Assembly: GCA_964618405.1 (NCBI GenBank)
Contig: CAZUAY010000067.1
Location: 1-15,222 of the forward strand
DNA length: 15,222 nt
Direction of reading: 5' to 3'
Source of the DNA: JBBQIY01 sp964618405
GTDB taxonomy: Bacteria; Verrucomicrobiota; Kiritimatiellia; RFP12; UBA3636
The stretch's first letter is position 1; each line of letters opens with the position of its first letter. Under the pieces are notes generated by a model. The model searched no databases and was not told the origin of the DNA. It saw nothing but the letters and a program-made list of their open reading frames with translations. Position numbers and translations under genes: made by a program. This document shows, piece by piece, positions 8,836 to 15,140 of this stretch.

Positions 8836-9597
8836 CTACTTGCGCCCCGCCTCGTATTGCTCAGCGGCTTTACCCAGCGGCCGTCTGCGGAACTTGTTTC
8901 GGTACGTGAGACGGAACACCATCCCAAAAGCTTCTCGCGCAATGGCCTTACTCAGCTTCGAATAGCCCGCCCGGCGATCTTCAAACACGATCGGCACTTC
9001 ACCGATACGCCAGCCAGCCATCCACGCTTGATAGGACATCTCGATCTGAAACGAATAGCCATTCGAGACGATCTTGTCCAAATCCATGCTCTCAAGCACA
9101 CGTCGCGTAAAACACTTGTAACCACCCGTCGGATCCGAAACGGGAAGTCCCGTGATGAACCGGACGAACTTACCCGCGAACATACTGATCAGTAGTCTAT
9201 TGAGCGGCCAGTTGATGACGCGAATGCCGCCCTTATAGCGCGTTCCGAGTACAAGATCGCATTTTTTAATCTCGTCGAGGAAAACTGGAACGACAACAGG
9301 ATCATGGGATCCATCGGCATCCATTTCGAAGATGTAATCATAACCGTTCTCGAGCCCCCATTTGAACCCTGCGATGTACGCGCGACCTAGGCCAGACTTC
9401 TCGGCGCGGTGTAGCACATGGATTCGCGGATTCTCGGCAGCCATCTTGTCCAAAAGATTCCCTGTGCCATCCGGCGAATTGTCGTCGACAAAAAGGATGT
9501 TGGCCAGAGGAGCGTGCTTATGAACTGCGGATGAAATGGGACCGACGTTCTCCCTTTCATCGTATGTCGGAATAATGATAAGTGTTTTCTCTTGCAT
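8836..9597 (-). CDS. Polyprenol/dolichyl-phosphate mannose synthase-like GT2 glycosyltransferase
   Basis: 253 residues from the ATG at 9597. GT2 motifs appear in the usual order: IPTYDERENV (9-18), VDDNSPDGT (37-45, nucleotide binding), DADGSHDP (93-100, with the metal-binding DAD), GTRYKGG (118-124), DPTGGYKCF (155-163) and RRAGYSKLS (208-216). It has no C-terminal membrane helices, so it is the single-domain DPM1/Ppm1-like form that acts at the inner face of the membrane. Expected reaction: NDP-sugar (GDP-mannose in the best-known members) plus polyprenyl phosphate gives polyprenyl-phosphate sugar. The sugar cannot be read from sequence. Upstream in-frame starts are TTG 9633 and ATG 9606. 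I chose 9597 because a -10-like TAGAAT occupies 9605-9610 and overlaps ATG 9606, and because the family normally begins just before the first beta-strand. There is no Shine-Dalgarno sequence. Confidence 0.9.
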   Translation of the reverse strand: MQEKTLIIIPTYDERENVGPISSAVHKHAPLANILFVDDNSPDGTGNLLDKMAAENPRIHVLHRAEKSGLGRAYIAGFKWGLENGYDYIFEMDADGSHDPVVVPVFLDEIKKCDLVLGTRYKGGIRVINWPLNRLLISMFAGKFVRFITGLPVSDPTGGYKCFTRRVLESMDLDKIVSNGYSFQIEMSYQAWMAGWRIGEVPIVFEDRRAGYSKLSKAIAREAFGMVFRLTYRNKFRRRPLGKAAEQYEAGRK

Positions 9598-9604
9598 GGG
9601 CGAC

Positions 9605-9633
9605 ATTCTACCAAAAGGCCGATACCAAGGCAA
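9605..9633 (-). promoter_or_regulatory. Candidate promoter of the GT2 gene, leaderless type
   Basis: On the minus strand TAGAAT (9605-9610, 5 of 6 matches to TATAAT) follows TTGCCT (9628-9633, 4 of 6 to TTGACA) with a 17-bp spacer. The hexamer ends 7 nt before the ATG at 9597, which places transcription start at or next to that ATG. No ribosome-binding site is present. It would be an internal promoter within the seven-gene run. Confidence 0.45.
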
Positions 9634-9669
9634 GCACCGCTACCAATAGAAAAATACGCGTGTGGCGAC

Positions 9670-10500
9670 TCATGCTTTTGCACCTGAATCCAGGAGAAGA
9701 CGGAGATGGTTTTTCATCGCCTCGATTGTGCACCATGAATATCGGGAAGGAAACGGGATCCGCCCCGTCTCTCGAAACCGGCGTCCCATTTTATGATTAA
9801 ATGTTTTGCGTCCAGTCATAAATTGTCCCCAAAAACCGTAATGTCCCCGAACATCATAGCTTGGAGGACCCAGATTTTCCTGCCATTCTTGCGGAAATAA
9901 CTTCATCCAACGAGCCGCTGAATTCATCCAGGTTCCTGTTCCGATCTCGGTCACGTTGAATTTATCTTCACACTGGTTGATCAAATCCATAAAACAACGC
10001 GGAAAATGAAGAGGGTCGTCAAAAGGAGACGCGGGATAACAGGCATTGCCAATATGAAACTCAATGCGCTGGGGGCAGTTCGGGTTGGGCTCCTTATTAT
10101 ATTTCAGACTCCCGCATTGGAAAGATCCCAGTTCTATCTTGTTTCGGATATCCTTCAGATCGCGTTCGACTCTCGGAGATAGATACGACATGAGAAAGGC
10201 TATTGATTCATCTTCAAAGCCTTGCGCCGAACCTTCCCGGCGATTTCGGATAGAGAGGTCTTCCAGAATTCTAAGTAGCCCTCGCCATTCTGGAGACTCA
10301 AACTTGTCCTGAATTCCAGTGGTGGCAAGATAGCTTGGATTCAGAGAAGTTCTCCGCCAAATATCCGCTCGTTTTTGAATCGTATCCACGAACGTTTCTT
10401 CTGGATGTTCGTCTATCGAGTGCCAGGTAAACCACAGCATCAGCCGGACGCTTGACACCAAATAGTCCAAATGTTCCGCCGGGCTTATTTCAAGCTGCAT
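9670..10500 (-). CDS. Uncharacterised protein with Trp/Gly/Pro-rich motif blocks
   Basis: 276 residues from the ATG at 10500. I do not recognise a named family. It has no signal peptide or membrane helix. The N-terminal half (1-135) looks helical and ordinary. The second half carries dense, conserved-looking blocks: RIEFHIGNACYPASPFDDP (145-163), IGTGTWMNSAARWMKLFPQEW (186-206), GHYGFWGQFMTGRKTFN (219-235) and FRETGRIPFPSRYSWC (242-257). The many Trp, His, Asp, Arg and Gly residues suggest an enzyme active site, but nothing identifies the reaction. AGGAGG lies 3 nt before the ATG, which is a short spacing. The upstream GH28-like gene stops at 10515-10517, 14 bp before this ATG, so translational coupling is likely. 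A TTG at 10518 overlaps that stop as TTGA and is a weaker start. Its context suggests a job alongside a polysaccharide-active enzyme, which is inference only. Confidence 0.8.
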   Translation of the reverse strand: MQLEISPAEHLDYLVSSVRLMLWFTWHSIDEHPEETFVDTIQKRADIWRRTSLNPSYLATTGIQDKFESPEWRGLLRILEDLSIRNRREGSAQGFEDESIAFLMSYLSPRVERDLKDIRNKIELGSFQCGSLKYNKEPNPNCPQRIEFHIGNACYPASPFDDPLHFPRCFMDLINQCEDKFNVTEIGTGTWMNSAARWMKLFPQEWQENLGPPSYDVRGHYGFWGQFMTGRKTFNHKMGRRFRETGRIPFPSRYSWCTIEAMKNHLRLLLDSGAKA

Positions 10501-10503
10501 AAT

Positions 10504-10509
10504 CCTCCT
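10504..10509 (-). promoter_or_regulatory. Shine-Dalgarno AGGAGG deciding the start of the uncharacterised gene
   Basis: On the minus strand a perfect AGGAGG lies 3 nt before the ATG at 10500 and 5 bp after the stop of the upstream gene. It favours ATG 10500 over the overlapping TTG at 10518. Its unusually short spacing suggests help from ribosomes finishing the upstream gene. Confidence 0.6.
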
Positions 10510-10514
10510 CGACC

Positions 10515-11687
10515 TCAATCGTGTAGGGTAAGATTATCAGATTCTCCCTCGAAGAAGTGGGTTTCTCCATCCTTCTTCAGTTGTGTGATGCCGGTAAAGG
10601 TGACATCCTTAACCTCTGCTTTGACCATCACCGCATACAGAGCTCCCTTGGAAACAATCGTAGAAACGGAAATGTTGCTGATGTTGCCCTTTATATAGCC
10701 ATCGCCATATCCCGTATAGATTCTGACAACTGCTTCGCGATTCGAGGGCGATTCCTCTACGACATTATCAATTATAATATTGTAAACTCTGGGTGATGTG
10801 GCTAGGCAAATGACACCGTGGTGTTTTCCGACCGTGCTAATGTTTCGGATGACAATATCATGTATATCGGCAATATAGCCCTTAAAGTAGCGACCTTCGG
10901 GCTGCATAGGATAAACAGCTTTTGAGGTCGGCAGGGCATAGCGACCCGCACCGCTCAATGCGGTACACGCAATCGTATCATCACTCGTTGACCCTGAAAT
11001 GTTTTCGACAAAAGAGAAGGAGCATCCATTACGAAAATCAATCCCGTCACCATTCTTTACGTCTGTCTGGAAAACGATGTCATGCAGATAACCGTGGGAA
11101 CACTGTCCTTGTGAAATTGCCCAACAGTGTGTCTTGCGCATCGTAAAGCCAGATATCTCATACCCCGTTGTACAGGACAACAGGATGCCAACGGTGCGCC
11201 AGCCGTAGAAATCCCCGACCCACTTGGTTGTCTCCCCAGTCTTGGGGTTCTTTCCCTCGTATGGCTGTTCCGCCCCCTCTATCACGGCCTCATTAAGTCC
11301 AGTGATGCGTATGTTTTCCGTGGGATGAACTTGACAGAACCCGTAGGGGTCGGAAGGATTGGGCTGTATGCCAGCAACACGGATGATGTTGTCAAAAACC
11401 CCATCGCCGAGTTTAAGCGTGCAACCGTCAATGACAAGTTCCGTATGCGATGGCAAGAGAATAGCCCTGTCAAGAATCCAGTTTTGTTTGTCCAGAATAA
11501 GAATGAATGGCACACCGGTCGTTGCCCTTGAGGCCAATCCAGCTTCTATTGCCTCGGAGTGCGACCGTCCATTGAGAAAATCCGCAGCCCGAACAGACTG
11601 ACCGGGAATCCGCTTGGGAATATAACGAGCGCTAAATTCACTGCTGGACATCGCGGCCAGTTCCCCACAATCGACTTCTTTTTTCAT
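10515..11687 (-). CDS. GH28-like right-handed beta-helix protein without signal peptide
   Basis: 390 residues from the ATG at 11687. Regular short strands with polar turns run through most of the protein (ENIRITGLNEAVIEGAE, YEISGFTMRKTHCWAIS, VYNIIIDNVVEESPSN), as in parallel beta-helices. The four catalytic motifs of polygalacturonases (NTD, DD, GHG, RIK) have recognisable counterparts: NGDGID at 212-217, SDDTIA at 235-240, KHHG at 288-291 and RIY at 322-324. The aspartates are kept while motifs I, III and IV are altered. It is therefore probably a divergent hydrolase or lyase acting on a uronic-acid or related glycan; a non-catalytic binder or an epimerase is possible. The N-terminus (MKKEVDCGEL) is not a signal peptide, so it may act on imported oligosaccharides in the cytoplasm. 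It lies 20 bp after the GNAT gene and 14 bp before the uncharacterised gene. Confidence 0.78.
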   Translation of the reverse strand: MKKEVDCGELAAMSSSEFSARYIPKRIPGQSVRAADFLNGRSHSEAIEAGLASRATTGVPFILILDKQNWILDRAILLPSHTELVIDGCTLKLGDGVFDNIIRVAGIQPNPSDPYGFCQVHPTENIRITGLNEAVIEGAEQPYEGKNPKTGETTKWVGDFYGWRTVGILLSCTTGYEISGFTMRKTHCWAISQGQCSHGYLHDIVFQTDVKNGDGIDFRNGCSFSFVENISGSTSDDTIACTALSGAGRYALPTSKAVYPMQPEGRYFKGYIADIHDIVIRNISTVGKHHGVICLATSPRVYNIIIDNVVEESPSNREAVVRIYTGYGDGYIKGNISNISVSTIVSKGALYAVMVKAEVKDVTFTGITQLKKDGETHFFEGESDNLTLHD

Positions 11688-11707
11688 TGTTTTGAGCCCT
11701 GACCTGG

Positions 11708-12184
11708 TTAGACAACATTGAGTCGTTTGATGTAATGAATCTGTCTCGCGACTTCACTGAAACCACAGGAAGGATAGAAGCGCTGACCCACAGCATTCTG
11801 ATCGAGTGTTTCGATGCGGACGCACTCCATGCCCTCGCTCGTGAGATGTGCAAAGGCTTTGTCCATCAGTTTCCTGCCGATACCACTGCTGCGGTGAGCC
11901 GGCAAAACACCCAGGTTTGGGATGCGGCCAACCTTTGTGGCTTCATCGACCCGTGTCGTGATGTAGCCAACAGGCTTTCCGTCTATCTCCGCAACGAAAA
12001 TACCGGCGGGATTCGCGGCGATATCCTCATCAATCTGGCGTTCCTTCCGCCATGCCCAGTCCTTCCCTGCAATCAAACCAAGACGCTCCTCAGCATTCTG
12101 GTCTATTGAAACGCCATCGAAGCAGATGAGGGTAATCTCCTTCAAGGCCTGACGATCTGTTTCTTGATACGCTCTAATTTTCAT
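11708..12184 (-). CDS. GNAT-family N-acetyltransferase
   Basis: 158 residues, the normal length for a single GNAT domain. It begins directly with the first beta-strand (MKIRAYQETD). Strand 4 and motif A, the acetyl-CoA pyrophosphate loop, read GRIPNLGVLPAHRSSGIGRKLMDKAF; RSSGIG at 98-103 is the R/Q-x-x-G-x-G/A signature. Motif B follows (ETLDQNAVGQRFYPSCGF, 125-142), with the tyrosine that usually acts as general acid at 137. It transfers an acetyl group from acetyl-CoA to an amine; substrate unknown (small molecule or protein N-terminus/lysine). There is no Shine-Dalgarno sequence. A -10-like TAGAAT ends 6 nt before the ATG, so the mRNA may be leaderless. It is the first gene of the seven-gene minus-strand run. 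Its link to the carbohydrate genes downstream is unclear. Confidence 0.9.
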   Translation of the reverse strand: MKIRAYQETDRQALKEITLICFDGVSIDQNAEERLGLIAGKDWAWRKERQIDEDIAANPAGIFVAEIDGKPVGYITTRVDEATKVGRIPNLGVLPAHRSSGIGRKLMDKAFAHLTSEGMECVRIETLDQNAVGQRFYPSCGFSEVARQIHYIKRLNVV

Positions 12185-12190
12185 GCATTC

Positions 12191-12220
12191 ATTCTACCAT
12201 GCTAGACCTTGGTTTTTCAA
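12191..12220 (-). promoter_or_regulatory. Candidate promoter of the GNAT gene and downstream run, leaderless type
   Basis: On the minus strand TTGAAA (12215-12220, 5 of 6 to TTGACA) and TAGAAT (12191-12196, 5 of 6 to TATAAT) are separated by 18 bp. The -10 ends 6 nt before the ATG at 12184, so the expected transcription start is the A of the start codon. It is the only good promoter-like pair I see in the 212-bp gap ahead of this gene run. Confidence 0.55.
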
Positions 12221-12251
12221 ATACATAATGCCACTAGCGACGAGCGACTGA

Positions 12252-12287
12252 AATCGGTCAGGCACAGCCCCCTGTGCCTGACCGATT
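12252..12287. repeat. Perfect 16-bp-stem intergenic palindrome with CCCC/GGGG loop
   Basis: Bases 12252-12267 are exactly complementary to 12272-12287 (AATCGGTCAGGCACAG and its reverse complement) around the loop CCCC. It lies in the gap 12185-12396 between rsmE and the GNAT gene, 110 bp past the rsmE stop. No T-run follows on either strand, so it is not a typical intrinsic terminator. It may stabilise or end the rsmE transcript or be a dispersed repeat. Its outer blocks recur near 15141-15174. The rest of the gap (12288-12396) has no gene that I can support, only a weak 7-bp hairpin near 12324-12343. Confidence 0.8.
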
Positions 12288-12396
12288 ACCACAAGAGAGC
12301 CGCGTACGAACCCTGTCTCCACACTTAAGCCTATTCTTAAATCCCACCCTTTTCGCTTTTTGTGGAACACCGCGTGGCGGACTTGTTTCCTCATTG

Positions 12397-13137
12397 CTAG
12401 CCGAGCAAGGCCATTGTGGCGGAGACGCCATACAGCGCTGCCGTCTCAACGCGAAGGACTTGCGATCCTAACGAAACAGGAACTGTACAGGAAACAGCAA
12501 GGGCAGACGCCAATTCTTCTGGAGAGAAATCTCCCTCAGGACCAATGAGCCAGCCGATGTTTCCTTGATGTCCAGCCGTCCGCATTTCCAGCAGGACATC
12601 GCCGAGAGGTCGCGTACTGCCGGAGAGCGCCCCGATGAAAATCGATCCGTCAAACTGTCGCATCCGCTCCACTGCTCCCTCCCATTTCACCGCGGACTCG
12701 ATCTTAGGAAGCCATCCTCCTCCGCACTGGCGCAGTGCGGATTCTGCAATACGTTGCCAACGATCCTGCTTCTCGCCAGCGGCTATTCGCACCACGGAAC
12801 GCGAGGATACAATCGGAACGATCGTTGAGACGCCCAGCTCGACAGCCTTCTCAATCAGCCAATCCATCCGAGCAGGCTTTGCCACACACTGGAAGAGTGT
12901 GATGTTGAGCTGCGGTCGTGGCAGAGTCTCCACGCTGCCATGCATGGCGCAAACGACACCCGCCTTGCTAACGTCGACCACAATGGCCAGACGCTTGTGC
13001 CCGTGGCCGTCGAGCAGACAGGTCTCGCCGCCTGTCGTGACACGAAGTACGCTTCGTATCTGGCGCGACTCATCCGCTCCGAGCCTCACCGGAGCCTCGG
13101 CCATGATTTCGGCTGTAGAGACAAGCGCATTATGCAT
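12397..13137 (-). CDS. rsmE: 16S rRNA (uracil(1498)-N(3))-methyltransferase RsmE
   Basis: 246 residues from the ATG at 13137, the usual length. The N-terminal PUA-like part (about 1-70) contains HIxxVLR-like QIRSVLRVTTGGE (26-38). The SPOUT methyltransferase domain has KPARMDWLIEKAVELGVSTIVP (87-108), SSRSV (111-115), the SAM-binding IGPEGDFSPEEL (198-209) and LGSQVLRVETAALYG (223-237), which forms the trefoil knot. It methylates N3 of U1498 in helix 44 of 16S rRNA using S-adenosylmethionine. The usual EQSGR-like segment reads LRQCGGGWLP here, a small departure. It is third after grpE and dnaJ, 34 bp past the dnaJ stop, an arrangement seen in many bacteria. There is no Shine-Dalgarno sequence, but TAGAAT ends 6 nt before the ATG. 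TTG at 13143 is an in-frame but less likely start. Confidence 0.95.
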   Translation of the reverse strand: MHNALVSTAEIMAEAPVRLGADESRQIRSVLRVTTGGETCLLDGHGHKRLAIVVDVSKAGVVCAMHGSVETLPRPQLNITLFQCVAKPARMDWLIEKAVELGVSTIVPIVSSRSVVRIAAGEKQDRWQRIAESALRQCGGGWLPKIESAVKWEGAVERMRQFDGSIFIGALSGSTRPLGDVLLEMRTAGHQGNIGWLIGPEGDFSPEELASALAVSCTVPVSLGSQVLRVETAALYGVSATMALLG

Positions 13138-13143
13138 GAGCAA

Positions 13144-13149
13144 ATTCTA
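13144..13149 (-). promoter_or_regulatory. -10-like TAGAAT placed for a leaderless rsmE transcript
   Basis: On the minus strand TAGAAT at 13144-13149 is followed by exactly 6 nt and then the rsmE ATG (13137), the same layout as in the GNAT gene and, with 7 nt, the GT2 gene. I find no convincing -35 box 16-19 bp upstream, so this is weaker than the other two and could be chance in a short A/T-rich gap. Confidence 0.35.
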
Positions 13150-13171
13150 TCTATTTCTAAACCTCAGCCCC

Positions 13172-14389
13172 TTATTTAGCGGAAGCCTTTAGCAAATCGC
13201 GTTTGGCGATGAATGCCTCAGCATGATTCCGGAATGTCTTAGCTCCGGGATAGGAGCGCTCTTCGAAAGCGGCAGCGAACTCCTCGAGGGCCTTCTTCTG
13301 CTTGGAGTTTAAGTGGGTGGGGATTTCGATAACAACACGCGCAATCAAATCGCCGAATCCGCGACCGTTCATCAGGGGACTTCCCTTACCACGGAGCCTA
13401 AAGAGCTTGCCGTTGGGAGTTCCTGAAGAAAGTTTGAGTTTGGCAAAGCCATCAATGGTCGGCACATCAACCTCGCCACCCAACGCTGCCACATCGGGCT
13501 GCACGGGTAAATCGCAGACAAGATCATCACCATTGCGCTCAAAGAGGCGATGCTCGCGGATATGAAAAACGACGAAGAGATTTCCATTCGTTCCACCACG
13601 CATACCCCCTTCGCCTTTTCCAGCAACACGGACGCGAGTTTCGTTATCAACACCTTTGGGGATGCGGAGCAGAATTTGTGTTTTCTCTTTGATTCGCCCA
13701 CTGCCACTGCAGGATTTGCAAGGCGTACGAACGATCGTACCCTGACCCTTGCAAACTGGACAAGGCTGTTGCATCCTGAAGAATCCGCCACCGGTCACGA
13801 TGGATCCGTTGCCACCGCACTGTTTGCATGTTTCGCGCTTTGTTCCGTCCGCAGCACCCGTTCCCTTGCAGGTGTGACAATCCTTCGTCAGGGGAAGCGC
13901 AATTTCTTTGGCCGCACCGAAGAGCGCATCTTCCAAATCGATCTCCATATCATAGCGAAGATCCTGCCCATCTTGGGGCCCACCCGGCGACCGTGTGGCG
14001 CGACGTCCGCCACCGAACATGTTGTCGAAAATTCCACCGCCGCCGCCACCACCACCGCCACCGCTGCCTCCAAAAATATTGCCGAGGATGTCGGAGAGAT
14101 CGATGTCGTCGCCATGAGAGAAGTCGCGATTAAAATCAAATCCACCAGGACCAAATTGCGACTTCATTCCATCGAAGCCGTAACGATCATAAGCGGCACG
14201 CTTGTTTTCATCGCTCAGCACTTCGTAGGCTTCAGAGCCCTGCTTAAACATCTCCTCGGCTTCTTTGTTTCCTGCATTGCGGTCGGGGTGATACTTCATG
14301 GCCATCTTGCGGTAGGCCTTCTTGATCTCATCCGCTGTTGCTGTCTTGGCGACGCCAAGCACTTCGTAATAATCTTTTTTTGCAGGCAT
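13172..14389 (-). CDS. dnaJ: Chaperone protein DnaJ (type I Hsp40)
   Basis: 405 residues from the ATG at 14389. The J-domain (about 5-70) has HPD at 34-36, which stimulates DnaK ATPase. A Gly/Phe-rich linker follows (71-130), with ten consecutive glycines at 110-119. Four zinc-binding CxxCxGxG repeats are intact: CHTCKGTG (171-178), CKQCGGNG (188-195), CPVCKGQG (210-217) and CKSCSGSG (224-231). The C-terminal substrate-binding domains contain DLPVQPDVAALGGEVDVPT and GDLIARVVIEIP. It is a full-length type I DnaJ, slightly longer than the E. coli protein (about 376). It binds unfolded proteins in the cytoplasm and hands them to DnaK. Only 3 bp separate it from the grpE stop; GGAG lies 8 nt before the ATG inside the end of grpE, so the two genes are co-transcribed and probably coupled. 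Confidence 0.98.
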   Translation of the reverse strand: MPAKKDYYEVLGVAKTATADEIKKAYRKMAMKYHPDRNAGNKEAEEMFKQGSEAYEVLSDENKRAAYDRYGFDGMKSQFGPGGFDFNRDFSHGDDIDLSDILGNIFGGSGGGGGGGGGGIFDNMFGGGRRATRSPGGPQDGQDLRYDMEIDLEDALFGAAKEIALPLTKDCHTCKGTGAADGTKRETCKQCGGNGSIVTGGGFFRMQQPCPVCKGQGTIVRTPCKSCSGSGRIKEKTQILLRIPKGVDNETRVRVAGKGEGGMRGGTNGNLFVVFHIREHRLFERNGDDLVCDLPVQPDVAALGGEVDVPTIDGFAKLKLSSGTPNGKLFRLRGKGSPLMNGRGFGDLIARVVIEIPTHLNSKQKKALEEFAAAFEERSYPGAKTFRNHAEAFIAKRDLLKASAK

Positions 14390-14392
14390 GCC

Positions 14393-15034
14393 CTATTCTC
14401 CGGCCTCTTCCGATACCGCTTGGCTAGCTGGAGTTTCCGGCACGGAAGCCTCATCGATTTCATCGGTTGCCACGACAACCTGCGCCGCACGTAAAACGCG
14501 GCCGTTGAGCATGTAGCCACCACGAACTTCGAAGAGCACCTCATCAGGAGCAGCGACATCCGAAGGCATCGTCGAGAGCGCTTCGTGAACATTCGCATCG
14601 AACGGAATTCCCACGGTCTCGATCGGTTTAAGCCCATAGCCGCTCAAGGTCTTAAGAAGTTCGCTTTTGACCATTCTGAACCCTTCAAGATAGGGCGCGG
14701 CATCCCCACTAGCATTCTTCTCCATCATCACTTCGGCATGGCCGATATGATCAAGAACGGGCAAAAGCGATTCAATCAAATCTGCATTCGATTGTTTCAC
14801 CATGTCCACATAGTCCCGCGCCACACGCTTACGGTAGTTATCGAAATCAGCATGAAGCCTCAGCAATTTATCGCGCAAAACTTGCTCTTCCGAGGGCTTC
14901 TGCTCCTCTTCAATAAACACAGTCTCATCTCCGTCAGCGCCGACATTCAAATCAACGCCAGCTTCAGCGCCGTCCTCAACGCGCTTCTCAGCCTCGTCAT
15001 CTGCTACTTTCTTGTCTGCCTTTTGCTTCTTCAT
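14393..15034 (-). CDS. grpE: Nucleotide exchange factor GrpE
   Basis: 213 residues from the ATG at 15034. An acidic, disordered N-terminus (DDEAEKRVEDGAEAGVD) leads to the long coiled-coil (RLHADFDNYRKRVARD) and the four-helix part (LLPVLDHIGHAEV). It ends with the beta-wing that contacts DnaK: FDANVHEAL and GGYMLNGRVLRAAQVVVA, the GrpE signature. It releases ADP from DnaK in the cytoplasm. Possible starts are TTG 15094, ATG 15070, ATG 15058 and ATG 15034. TTG 15094 lies inside the -10 box and is excluded if that promoter is right. I prefer 15034 because AAGGAG (15044-15049) sits 9 nt before it; 15058 has a weaker GGTGG 5 nt upstream. The choice changes only the disordered N-terminus. It is first in grpE-dnaJ-rsmE; dnaK is not in this cluster. 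Confidence 0.96.
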   Translation of the reverse strand: MKKQKADKKVADDEAEKRVEDGAEAGVDLNVGADGDETVFIEEEQKPSEEQVLRDKLLRLHADFDNYRKRVARDYVDMVKQSNADLIESLLPVLDHIGHAEVMMEKNASGDAAPYLEGFRMVKSELLKTLSGYGLKPIETVGIPFDANVHEALSTMPSDVAAPDEVLFEVRGGYMLNGRVLRAAQVVVATDEIDEASVPETPASQAVSEEAGE

Positions 15035-15043
15035 CCTAAGATA

Positions 15044-15049
15044 CTCCTT
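15044..15049 (-). promoter_or_regulatory. Shine-Dalgarno AAGGAG favouring grpE start at 15034
   Basis: On the minus strand AAGGAG is followed by 9 nt and then ATG 15034. It is the strongest ribosome-binding match among the candidate grpE starts. Confidence 0.55.
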
Positions 15050-15093
15050 GAAAGTCATGTCGACCACCATTTCAAATCGAAAAACAGCCCACA

Positions 15094-15122
15094 ATAATAC
15101 ACTTTTTAACGATTGTAGTCAA
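15094..15122 (-). promoter_or_regulatory. sigma70-type promoter of grpE-dnaJ-rsmE
   Basis: On the minus strand TTGACT (15117-15122, 5 of 6 to TTGACA) and TATTAT (15094-15099, 5 of 6 to TATAAT) are separated by the ideal 17 bp. Transcription should start near 15087, giving a leader of about 53 nt to the grpE ATG at 15034. I see no CIRCE inverted repeat (TTAGCACTC-type) and no sigma32-like box in the 128 bp available, so heat-shock control by HrcA is not evident here. Confidence 0.7.
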
Positions 15123-15140
15123 CAACCGCGAAATTTCCAT

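Noticed and set aside
9598..9633. TTG 9633 or ATG 9606 as the GT2 start
   Set aside because: The added residues (PWYRPFGR...) do not fit the family, and ATG 9606 overlaps the TAGAAT element; 9597 gives the normal N-terminus. ATG 9606 remains possible if that promoter is not real.
12252..12287. Palindrome as a classical rho-independent terminator of rsmE
   Set aside because: The stem is excellent, but no run of T follows on either strand, so it is listed as a repeat.
12288..12471. Short frames in both directions in the rsmE-GNAT gap
   Set aside because: None has a start signal, a domain or a composition like the neighbouring genes.
13550..14494. Plus-strand open frame of 314 codons opposite dnaJ
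   Set aside because: It lies across the conserved J-domain and zinc repeats of dnaJ. Antisense frames of this kind are common opposite dnaJ and no family features are seen.
15035..15094. TTG 15094 as the grpE start
   Set aside because: The codon falls inside the predicted -10 box and could not be on the mRNA from that promoter; downstream ATGs with SD sequences are better.
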